DNA from: Oscillospiraceae bacterium
GTDB taxonomy: Bacteria > Bacillota > Clostridia > Oscillospirales > Acutalibacteraceae
Direction of reading: 5' to 3'
DNA: 6,018 bases
Assembly (NCBI GenBank): GCA_902795765.1
Contig: CADBMQ010000258.1
Coordinates: forward strand, 1 to 6,018
Numbering within the stretch: position 1 is the first letter of the stretch; every line of letters begins with the position of its first letter. This document shows positions 1-5,424 of this stretch, one piece after another. A program made the position numbers and the translations under genes. The notes under the pieces were generated by a model. The model had not been told where the DNA came from. It searched no databases and worked only from the letters and a program-made list of their open reading frames with translations.

Positions 1-370
1 CGGGATAGCACTTTGCCAACTCATTTATCGACAAGCCCGACGTACCTGTGCAAGAAAAAGCGTCATCTTTCATAGACGATGCAATTCTCTTTGCTATTTC
101 GGACTTTATCGGCAAATCCTCTTTTACGCTCTCGAAAATCAAATCCGATTCAGCCACGCATTTTTCCAATGACGAGAAGTCCATCGGAATTAAATTCTTC
201 GCAATGCTATCTGCTCGAACGGATTTGACTGCTTTTGCAACTGACTTTTCGGCAGTTTCCAAGCTTCTGCACACCATATATACTTTCGCATCACCAAACG
301 ATGCGAAAATTCCGCAAACATTTGCACCCATTGTGCCGTTTGCTCCGATAACCGTTACAGTTGTTACCAT
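1..370 (-). CDS. 3-hydroxyacyl-CoA dehydrogenase-like NAD(P)-binding protein, 3' end beyond window
   Basis: The frame opens at ATG 370 and stays open to the left edge, giving 123 residues with no stop. The N-terminus is a Rossmann fold: a beta strand, then the glycine loop G9-A-N-G-T-M-G15. Next comes the pattern of the 3-hydroxyacyl-CoA dehydrogenase N-domain: D76-L-I-F-E-S-V-K-E-D85, K89, and GTSGLSI (109-115) where the family usually has NTSSLSI. The catalytic His/Glu pair and the C-terminal domain would lie outside. Two oddities: the glycine loop has one residue more than the usual GAGTMG, and strand beta-2 ends in C-R35-S rather than the acidic residue typical of NAD enzymes, which hints at NADP(H). 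The RBS AAGGA overlaps the stop of the acyltransferase gene, 8 nt from ATG, and the gap is 11 bases, so it is co-transcribed. Family membership is fairly clear; substrate and role in polysaccharide synthesis are unknown. Confidence 0.77.
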   Translation of the reverse strand, partial: MVTTVTVIGANGTMGANVCGIFASFGDAKVYMVCRSLETAEKSVAKAVKSVRADSIAKNLIPMDFSSLEKCVAESDLIFESVKEDLPIKSEIAKRIASSMKDDAFSCTGTSGLSINELAKCYP

Positions 371-381
371 TTACTCAATCC

Positions 382-1029
382 TTACTCAAAAAATCTAATT
401 GGTTTTGCAGGGCAACCCACTGCTGTGCATTTATCGGGAATATCACTAACAACCACTGCACCTGCGCCTATAATCGTATTCTCGCCAATGTTTTTGCATT
501 GTATAATCTGCGAACCCGTACCGAGTTCGGTGCATTTTCCAACCGTTACCGCACCCGAAACATTGACACTCGGATAGAGAGTATCAAAATCGCCCAACAC
601 CACATCGTGACCTACTGTGCAATCCAAATTGATTATGACATGGTCACCGATTGTGAAGTTCACAGTTAAAACTGTATGTGCGCAAATTATTGTTCCAACG
701 CCGATTTTATGTAATTTCGACATCTCAACGCTCGGATCAATTACTGTTGCAAATTTTATATCGGGATTAAGATTTGTGACTTTTTCGATTACTTTTTTAC
801 GAATATGAGATGCTCCTACTGCGCATACAAAATACGAATTTGAATATTTCAAAACATCGTCCGATGTTCCGATGACTTTGTATCCGTTAATCTCTTTACC
901 TTGAATGGACAAATCATCGTCAAAAAATCCTAAAATGTTCCATTCTGCGGATTTTTCGTTTATTCGTTCAACAAGCCACAAGACCTCACGGCCAAATCCA
1001 CTTGCACCGATTATTATTAAATCTTTCAT
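382..1029 (-). CDS. pglD: PglD/NeuD-family sugar acyltransferase (hexapeptide repeat)
   Basis: The predicted protein has 215 residues and is a cytoplasmic acyl-CoA-dependent transferase, expected to acylate the 4-amino group of a UDP-amino sugar. Residues 1-95 form a Rossmann-like domain with the nucleotide-sugar loop IIGASGFGREV (6-16). Residues 97-215 form a left-handed beta helix of hexapeptide repeats (IGVGTI, IGDHVI, VGHDVVLGD, IGENTIIGAG) ending in the family signature VGCPAK (204-209). H141 in GHD corresponds to the catalytic base of Campylobacter PglD. Two positions differ from that enzyme: F12 where it has His15, and T150 where it has His134. The start is ATG at 1029, which shares one base with the preceding TGA (TGATG); a TTG one codon upstream (1032) is the alternative. 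The sequence GGGGT just upstream may act as RBS. Placed directly after pglE- and pglC-like genes, it most likely completes a bacillosamine-type sugar; another N-acyl group or another sugar cannot be excluded. Confidence 0.9.
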   Translation of the reverse strand: MKDLIIIGASGFGREVLWLVERINEKSAEWNILGFFDDDLSIQGKEINGYKVIGTSDDVLKYSNSYFVCAVGASHIRKKVIEKVTNLNPDIKFATVIDPSVEMSKLHKIGVGTIICAHTVLTVNFTIGDHVIINLDCTVGHDVVLGDFDTLYPSVNVSGAVTVGKCTELGTGSQIIQCKNIGENTIIGAGAVVVSDIPDKCTAVGCPAKPIRFFE

Positions 1030-1676
1030 CAATTACCCCAAAACTCTTCCATTGTATCGCAAGTTTCGCTACTTATACCTGTACGACATAAAACTGCCTT
1101 TATGGTATCAATAACAATGCGAACATCCATCAAAAATGATACATTTTCAACATAATAGACGTCCAACTTAAATTTTTCGTCCCACGACAGACTGTTTCTG
1201 CCGTGTGCCTGTGCATATCCCGTAAGACCGGGACGCACATCGTGGCGATGTCTTTGCTCCTCTGAATATCTATCGAGATATCTAACAAGCAACGGACGAG
1301 GACCTATGAAAGCCATATCGCCCTTTAATATGTTAATAAGTTCGCCAAGTTCATCGAGCGAAGTTTGTCTTAAAAATCTGCCAAACTTATTAAGTCGCTT
1401 ATCATCAGGCAAAAGATTGCCATCTTTATCTTTTTCATTAGTCATTGTGCGAAACTTGATAAGCCTGAAAATCTTTTCTTTTCCTGTTCTCTTATCAATT
1501 TTGCCAGGACGCTCCTGAACAAAAAACGGATTGCCTTTCATCGCTATCACACCAACAACTATGAGAATAATCAACAATGGTGACAACGCCAAAATCAATA
1601 TGAGAGATATAAAAAAGTCAATTCGTCTTTTAACAATTTTATTATAAAAACCGTCTTTTTTCATACTGTTCCTCAT
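1029..1676 (-). CDS. pglC: PglC-like undecaprenyl-phosphate phosphoglycosyl transferase
   Basis: This is a small monotopic phosphoglycosyl transferase (bacterial sugar transferase family, 215 residues; Campylobacter PglC is about 200). It moves a phospho-sugar from a UDP-sugar to undecaprenyl phosphate at the inner face of the membrane, the committed first step of repeat-unit assembly. Visible features are a basic N-terminus, a hydrophobic re-entrant helix at about 20-46 broken by S32-P33, the motif QERPG (54-58), KFRTM (74-78), the catalytic D108-E109 pair in SLDEL, FIGPRPLL (123-130), RPGLTG (148-153) and LDVYYVENVS (171-180). The last closely resembles PglC, supporting a diacetylbacillosamine-type donor rather than galactose or glucose. 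It lacks the large N-terminal membrane domain of WbaP-type enzymes. The ATG overlaps the aminotransferase stop (ATGA) but has no RBS; an in-frame ATG at 1664 is preceded by TGAGGA and would give 211 residues. Confidence 0.93.
   Translation of the reverse strand: MRNSMKKDGFYNKIVKRRIDFFISLILILALSPLLIILIVVGVIAMKGNPFFVQERPGKIDKRTGKEKIFRLIKFRTMTNEKDKDGNLLPDDKRLNKFGRFLRQTSLDELGELINILKGDMAFIGPRPLLVRYLDRYSEEQRHRHDVRPGLTGYAQAHGRNSLSWDEKFKLDVYYVENVSFLMDVRIVIDTIKAVLCRTGISSETCDTMEEFWGN
1670..1675 (-). promoter_or_regulatory. Possible RBS favouring the 1664 start of pglC
   Basis: On the minus strand TGAGGA lies 5 nt before an in-frame ATG at 1664-1662. The upstream ATG at 1676 has only T-rich sequence in front of it and no purine-rich site. 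The site overlaps the TGA stop of the aminotransferase, so ribosomes ending there could restart at either ATG. This matters only for the first four residues of the product. Confidence 0.45.
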
Positions 1677-2905
1677 TCAAAACAAGCACGAACAATTTCG
1701 ATAATCGCTTTTTGCTGATCTTCTGTCATTTTATTATCACTCGGCAGGCACAAACCTCTGTTGAAAATGTCTGCACCAACATCATTTTTAACGCTGACAA
1801 ACTCAGTTGTTTTGTAAATCGGTTGCATGTGCATCGGCTTCCAAATCGGTCTGCCCTCGGCATTTATGCTTTTAATAGCCTGTAAAATTTCGGTCGGGCA
1901 ACTTTTGCCTTTTTCTGCAACAAATTCAGCGTCACAGTCGCTTCTTGTCTGCTTACACATATAATCTTCGTCTATAATCAAAGCCGAAAGCCAGAAATTA
2001 GGATTTGTATTTTCAACGATAGGATTCATTTTAACAGGCAAATCAGCAAACGCTTCTTTATATCTATTATAGATCGCTTTTTTCTGCTTACAATGCTCTT
2101 CAAGATAGTCGAACTGACCACGAATAACACCTGCAATGACATTGCTCATTCGATAGTTATAGCCGACATCTTCGTGCTGATACCAATCTGCCATCTCACG
2201 AGATTGTGTTGCCCACTTACGAGCAGTTTTTGCAACACTTTCATCATCTGTCAAAAGGCATCCGCCTGATGAACCTGTGATAATTTTGTTGCCGTTAAAC
2301 GATACTGCCGAATAGTCGCCAAAGCAACCGCACGGCTTACCGTCAACATTTGCACCCATTGCTTCTGCCGCATCCTCAATCAAAACTGCGTTATGTTTTT
2401 TGCAGATTTCTTTGATTTCCAAAATCTTACCGGGGAAACCATACAGCTCTGCATAGATAACCATTTTAACATCGGGATATTTTTCAAATGCTTTTTCGAG
2501 AGCGACAGGGTCCATATTCCAAGACTCTTCTTCTGTATCAATAAATACAGGCTGACCTCCCTCGTAAATTACAGGATTAAGCGTTGCCGCAAAAGTCATA
2601 TCAGAACAAAAAACTCTTTTTCCTTCTAATGAGCCTTTGTTATATTCTGCTTTTCCGTATAACTTTTGAGCCGCAATTTTTATGCACAAATGCAATGCGC
2701 TTGTGCAACAATCCAAAGCAACGGCATATTTTTTCCCTATTTTCTCTGCACAAATCTTTTCCTCTTGATTTATGTTTTCGCCAATCGTGGACATCCAATT
2801 TGTATCGTATGCTTCTTTTACATATTTCATTTCCTCACCGTGCATTGTCGGAGAAGAAATATACAAATGTTCGTTAAATGGCTTCAAACTGCTCCCTAAA
2901 AACAT
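1673..2905 (-). CDS. pglE: DegT/DnrJ/EryC1/StrS aminotransferase, PglE-like
   Basis: This is a PLP-dependent fold-type I sugar aminotransferase of 410 residues. It would convert a UDP-4-keto-6-deoxy-HexNAc to the UDP-4-amino sugar with glutamate as donor, in the cytoplasm. The internal aldimine lysine is K207 in SFNGNKIITGSSGG. D178 in IEDAAEAMGA should contact the PLP ring nitrogen, and TSALHL (68-73) and DMTFAATLNPVIY (102-114) are typical of the family. HEDVGYNYRMSNVIAG (244-259) and RPIWKPMHMQP (352-362) resemble PglE-type enzymes. A Cys-containing insertion at about 316-338 precedes the latter and makes the protein somewhat longer than PglE (386). The start is uncertain: ATG 2905 has GAGGG 11 nt upstream, while TTG 2887 has AGGGAG only 4 nt upstream and would put the YISSPTM strand near the N-terminus. 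The following pglC- and pglD-like genes support a bacillosamine-type product; other 4-amino sugars remain possible. Confidence 0.9.
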   Translation of the reverse strand: MFLGSSLKPFNEHLYISSPTMHGEEMKYVKEAYDTNWMSTIGENINQEEKICAEKIGKKYAVALDCCTSALHLCIKIAAQKLYGKAEYNKGSLEGKRVFCSDMTFAATLNPVIYEGGQPVFIDTEEESWNMDPVALEKAFEKYPDVKMVIYAELYGFPGKILEIKEICKKHNAVLIEDAAEAMGANVDGKPCGCFGDYSAVSFNGNKIITGSSGGCLLTDDESVAKTARKWATQSREMADWYQHEDVGYNYRMSNVIAGVIRGQFDYLEEHCKQKKAIYNRYKEAFADLPVKMNPIVENTNPNFWLSALIIDEDYMCKQTRSDCDAEFVAEKGKSCPTEILQAIKSINAEGRPIWKPMHMQPIYKTTEFVSVKNDVGADIFNRGLCLPSDNKMTEDQQKAIIEIVRACFE

Positions 2906-2934
2906 CTATCTCATTACCCTCTTACTGATTTATC

Positions 2935-3639
2935 TCACATATTGCCATAACTTTTGTAATGCTTTTTATAATATTCTTTATAATACTTTCCACTTGATCT
3001 TTTTGTCTTTGAACCATATTTATTCAAAACAACTCCAAGCACATTAGAGCCACTCTTTCTAAGCTGTCCTACAACGCTTTGTACAACAGATGTTCTGTTT
3101 CTATCAACACCTATAACAATCATCGATCCGTCACATTGCTCTGCAATAACTGCGGCATCAATTACCAATCCAAGCGGAGGAGTATCCAAAATAACATAAT
3201 CGTACTCTTCTTTTAAATCTTTGATGAGTTGACTGAAATGCTGACTTCCAAGCAACTCGGCAGGGTTGGGAGGATATTTACCCGAAAAGACAATATCGAG
3301 TGTCGGGAACTGTGTACTATGTTTACATTCATCAAAAGTGCACAATCCCGAAAGATATTCGCTAAGACCTCTTGCGTTTTTTGTATCAGTGTTTCTTCCT
3401 TCCATAACCGACTTTCTCAAGTCGCAGTCGAGAACAATTACTTTTTTACCGAGTTCTGCAAGACTCACACCCAAGTGAAGAGAAATAACGGTTTTACCCT
3501 CGTTAACGTCACAGCTTGTGATTGCTATTGCTTTAATGTCTCTGCCACAAAACTGCATATTTGTACGCAAAACTTTGTATGCTTCTTCGGTGAAATAGTT
3601 TTTCATACCCGGAAGGGTAATGTTAGTAAAATTACTCAT
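2935..3639 (-). CDS. cpsD: CpsD/CapB-family bacterial tyrosine kinase (BY-kinase)
   Basis: The predicted protein has 234 residues and is a cytoplasmic P-loop tyrosine autokinase that works with the membrane adaptor CpsC in controlling polysaccharide synthesis and export. The N-terminal EEAYKVLRTNMQF (18-30) is the conserved EAYxxLRTN helix used for oligomerisation. The P-loop is S42-C-D-V-N-E-G-K49-T50, Walker A' is VIVLDCDLRK (67-76) with D71 and D73, and Walker B is YVILDTPP (148-155) with D152. The tail has six tyrosines between 219 and 231 (Y219, Y220, Y223, Y224, Y228, Y231) interspersed with lysines, the expected autophosphorylation cluster. The usual Pro-Gly of the P-loop (PGEGKS) is replaced by V45-N46. 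The gene overlaps cpsC by 8 bases and has its RBS GGAAGGAG inside cpsC, 9 nt before ATG. ParA/MinD ATPases share the fold, but the tyrosine tail and the neighbours settle the call. Confidence 0.95.
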   Translation of the reverse strand: MSNFTNITLPGMKNYFTEEAYKVLRTNMQFCGRDIKAIAITSCDVNEGKTVISLHLGVSLAELGKKVIVLDCDLRKSVMEGRNTDTKNARGLSEYLSGLCTFDECKHSTQFPTLDIVFSGKYPPNPAELLGSQHFSQLIKDLKEEYDYVILDTPPLGLVIDAAVIAEQCDGSMIVIGVDRNRTSVVQSVVGQLRKSGSNVLGVVLNKYGSKTKRSSGKYYKEYYKKHYKSYGNM

Positions 3640-4549
3640 CGTCTTTTTCTCCTTCCTGCTGTGTTTCTACCTGCACATCGTCAATTTGCTCGTCTTCGAT
3701 TTGCACATCATCAATTTGCACATCGTCAATTTGTTCGTCTTCGATTTGCTCGTCATCTTGCGGTACTTCGAGCGCTTGATTTTCGTATGCTGAATAACTA
3801 TTATAAGTTCCGAGATATCTATAATACTTTTTCTCGTGTTTAGTGTAATACTTCTTTTCACTTTCGGAATAAGCATCAGGGATAATACTCAAAACGCTGA
3901 GTCCCAAATACTTTTCAACATCCTTTTCGGTTGAAACCTTATCGTCAAAAAGCGAAATTATAAGGAATATCAAGTATACTACAAACGCAGTTACCGCCCC
4001 GATGATAAAATAAGTTATCAGACTGACTTTATTGCAAGGAGCCGTGCTTACCGTACCATACTTAAACGGATTAACCTGGTTAAATCCCATAACCTTTTTG
4101 ATTTTTTCAGCACCGACTTTACAAATGCAGTCAACAATTTCTTTCGAAAGTGCGCTGTCTTCTGTTTTAACAGATATTTCAAGAATACGAGTATTCGCAG
4201 GGTTGGTTATCGTCATACCTCTTGACAATTCAGCCGGAGTCATATTGAGTTTAAGCTGACCGATAACTTCATCAAGTACTGCGCCACTTTTAAGCAAATA
4301 TGTACAGTCGTTTACAACCGACAAAGCCAACGAGAACTCATAATAATTTGATTTGTTATTCTCATTTTCCTGCTTTAATATGTACAAAGTTGCCGTTGAT
4401 TTGTAGAGAGGTTTAAATGTTTGATAGTTGTAGAAAAATACACCCGATACAACAACTACCGCAGCAATCAACATTATGATAAATTTGCTGACAAACACGT
4501 CCCACAAATCTCTCAGTGAAATAAATTTTATTATTTCTTGATTTTCCAT
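3632..4549 (-). CDS. cpsC: CpsC/CapA-like Wzz-family polysaccharide co-polymerase and kinase adaptor
   Basis: The predicted product has 305 residues and two membrane segments (about 23-41 and 176-200) enclosing an extracellular Wzz domain, with YKSTATLYI (49-57) after TM1. Such proteins set chain length and activate the separate cytoplasmic kinase. After TM2 comes the family motif FDDKVSTEKDVEKYLGLSVLSIIP region (201-224). The cytoplasmic tail then goes beyond what the family needs: a tyrosine-rich stretch at 234-255 with eight tyrosines, followed by an acidic repeat at about 265-294 in pentapeptides of the form (E/V)-Q-I-(E/D)-D. Streptococcal CpsC is about 230 residues, so the extra length is mainly this tail. 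The start ATG has GGGAAAGAGA in front and lies 14 bases after the cpsB stop. Order and spacing (cpsB-cpsC-cpsD) match the canonical module. Confidence 0.93.
   Translation of the reverse strand: MENQEIIKFISLRDLWDVFVSKFIIMLIAAVVVVSGVFFYNYQTFKPLYKSTATLYILKQENENNKSNYYEFSLALSVVNDCTYLLKSGAVLDEVIGQLKLNMTPAELSRGMTITNPANTRILEISVKTEDSALSKEIVDCICKVGAEKIKKVMGFNQVNPFKYGTVSTAPCNKVSLITYFIIGAVTAFVVYLIFLIISLFDDKVSTEKDVEKYLGLSVLSIIPDAYSESEKKYYTKHEKKYYRYLGTYNSYSAYENQALEVPQDDEQIEDEQIDDVQIDDVQIEDEQIDDVQVETQQEGEKDDE
3649..3656 (-). promoter_or_regulatory. RBS of cpsD inside the 3' end of cpsC
   Basis: GGAAGGAG on the minus strand lies 9 nt before the cpsD ATG (3639-3637), within the last codons of cpsC. It is a strong site, so cpsD can be initiated independently as well as by coupling through the 8-base gene overlap. 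Confidence 0.75.
3674..3748 (-). repeat. Five 15-bp tandem repeats within cpsC
   Basis: Five consecutive 15-bp units occupy this stretch in frame. On the plus strand they begin CACATCGTC, CTCGTCTTC, CACATCATC, CACATCGTC and TTCGTCTTC, and each ends in ATTTG, giving the order A-B-A'-A-B'. A degenerate sixth unit (CTCGTCATCTTG) follows at 3749-3760. Because 15 is a multiple of 3, copy-number change would lengthen or shorten the acidic pentapeptide tail of CpsC without a frameshift. The near-identity of the units suggests recent expansion by slippage or unequal crossing over. Confidence 0.93.
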
Positions 4550-4563
4550 TCTCTTTCCCTTTC

Positions 4564-5262
4564 TTAATGTATATTCAAAATTACTTTTCCGTTGTTAATA
4601 AATAAATCATCTGCGTACGATTGTTCTGTTTTCTTCGCAACCCATTCATAGGTCTTTTTCAGCGTTGGCGGACGTTTTGTCATATTATGAGCGTCCGAGC
4701 AAACCAAATCTGCAAGTCCACGTTTCAAAATCGCTCTACTGCGTCTTTTAGCATTAAATCCCCATTGCCCGAACACCGACATTGCATTTACTTGAATTAT
4801 TATTCCGCTTTCTTTTAATTGCATAACGTCTTTAATATTCAAGCCATATCGTTCGGTGTGAGCCAAAATCGGTTTATATCCGCCAGACAACAGATTATGC
4901 AGTGCGTCAAAAATCACTTCTTTTTCTTCTGTTTCGTAGAAGTCGATTAAAACGTATTTTGAATTGTTTATCGTCAAACATTCGCCCTTTTTCAACCACT
5001 CCATCATTTGCGGACTGTAATGCAATTCGTTTCCGAAAAATATATAAACATCATCAACAGAATTTTTTATCTGCTCAAACGAAGCGTTTCTCTGTTCTGC
5101 CGAGTATTTATAGTACGCCGTATGAAAGTGAGGTGTCATGCAAATGTAATCTGTACCATCTGCTTTTGCAGTTTTTATCATCTCAATCGTATTTTCAATC
5201 GACTTTGCACCATCGTCAAGTCCGAAAGCGATGTGAGTATGAATATCAACAAACCCTTTCAA
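4564..5262 (-). CDS. cpsB: CpsB/YwqE-family PHP-type protein-tyrosine phosphatase
   Basis: The predicted protein has 232 residues and is a metal-dependent phosphatase of the PHP superfamily that dephosphorylates the CpsD tyrosine cluster. All metal-binding motifs are present: D6-I-H8-T-H10 at the N-terminus, LDDG (15-18), TPHFH (43-47), NELHYSP (78-84), LAHTERY (133-139) and C188-S-D190-A-H192. Length is slightly below the usual 240-255. The start is TTG at 5262-5260, chosen because a textbook AAGGAG sits 7 nt upstream and no in-frame ATG exists nearby; the protein then begins MKGFVDIHTH, matching the family. It is the first gene of the polysaccharide operon and follows a promoter-bearing gap. 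Histidinol-phosphatase and other PHP enzymes share the fold, but the DIHTH/LDDG signature and the cpsC-cpsD neighbours make the assignment firm. Confidence 0.95.
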   Translation of the reverse strand: MKGFVDIHTHIAFGLDDGAKSIENTIEMIKTAKADGTDYICMTPHFHTAYYKYSAEQRNASFEQIKNSVDDVYIFFGNELHYSPQMMEWLKKGECLTINNSKYVLIDFYETEEKEVIFDALHNLLSGGYKPILAHTERYGLNIKDVMQLKESGIIIQVNAMSVFGQWGFNAKRRSRAILKRGLADLVCSDAHNMTKRPPTLKKTYEWVAKKTEQSYADDLFINNGKVILNIH

Positions 5263-5269
5263 TAAATAA

Positions 5270-5275
5270 CTCCTT
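5270..5275 (-). promoter_or_regulatory. RBS deciding the TTG start of cpsB
   Basis: AAGGAG on the minus strand, 7 nt before TTG (5262-5260). It fixes the rare start codon of cpsB, since no ATG or GTG stands at a comparable distance. A TTG start on the first gene may keep phosphatase output below that of the downstream genes (inference). Confidence 0.85.
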
Positions 5276-5289
5276 TTTAAATATTTAAG

Positions 5290-5298
5290 AGTATAACA
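5290..5298 (-). promoter_or_regulatory. Alternative extended -10 element
   Basis: TGTTATACT reads as an extended -10 (TGn-TATACT) nearer the gene. The -35 region at 16-18 bp spacing is poor, and the start would leave a leader of only about 20 nt, just enough for the RBS. It is a weaker second candidate for the operon promoter. Confidence 0.3.
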
Positions 5299-5322
5299 TC
5301 CTATTATCCCATATTTAATATG

Positions 5323-5350
5323 ATTATATCATTTTTTCAACCTTTTTCAA
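5323..5350 (-). promoter_or_regulatory. Probable sigma-A promoter of the polysaccharide operon
   Basis: On the minus strand, TTGAAA (5350-5345) and a perfect TATAAT (5328-5323) are separated by 16 bp, and TGA directly before the TATAAT adds an extended -10. The predicted start near 5316 gives a leader of about 55 nt to the cpsB TTG. Surrounding DNA is very AT-rich, so chance matches are likely, but four of six consensus -35 bases plus an ideal extended -10 in the only sizeable gap upstream of the operon is good support. Confidence 0.62.
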
Positions 5351-5371
5351 TAATTATTTTCAAAAAATGAT
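5328..5371 (-). repeat. 10-bp inverted repeat flanking the -35 box
   Basis: ATCATTTTTT at 5328-5337 and its exact reverse complement AAAAAATGAT at 5362-5371 are separated by 24 bases that contain the -35 box; one arm abuts the -10. It could be an operator for a dimeric regulator, or only a weak AT hairpin after pflA. No loop-closing GC pairs or following T-run make it a convincing terminator. Low sequence complexity lowers its significance. Confidence 0.4.
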
Positions 5372-5424
5372 TTTTACAATTCTTCTCTCTTTTTGAATAT
5401 TTTTCCTATAACAACAAACTTCAT

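Noticed and set aside
48..398. Plus-strand open frame of 116 codons
   Set aside because: It lies opposite the dehydrogenase-like gene, whose minus-strand frame has clear family motifs; the plus-strand product resembles nothing known and has no RBS.
3674..3760. Possible CRISPR array
   Set aside because: The units are directly adjacent with no spacers, are only 15 bp long, and are in frame within a coding sequence.
3229..3843. Plus-strand open frame of 204 codons with an apparent His/Arg/Phe repeat
   Set aside because: The repeat is the antisense reading of the 15-bp cpsC repeat, and the rest is antisense to cpsD. No domain or RBS supports it.
3667..3876. Minus-strand frame of 69 codons with a Lys/Thr/Met repeat overlapping cpsC
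   Set aside because: It is the shifted reading of the same tandem repeat; the cpsC frame is continuous from TM2 into the acidic tail.
4902..5288. Plus-strand open frames opposite cpsB
   Set aside because: They are low-complexity antisense products; the minus strand encodes all PHP metal-binding motifs.
5357..5400. Intrinsic terminator after pflA (stem TTCAAAAA / TTTTTGAA)
   Set aside because: The stem is almost all A-T, the loop is over 20 bases, and no T-run follows in the right place, so it cannot be called a terminator. How pflA transcription ends is not visible here.
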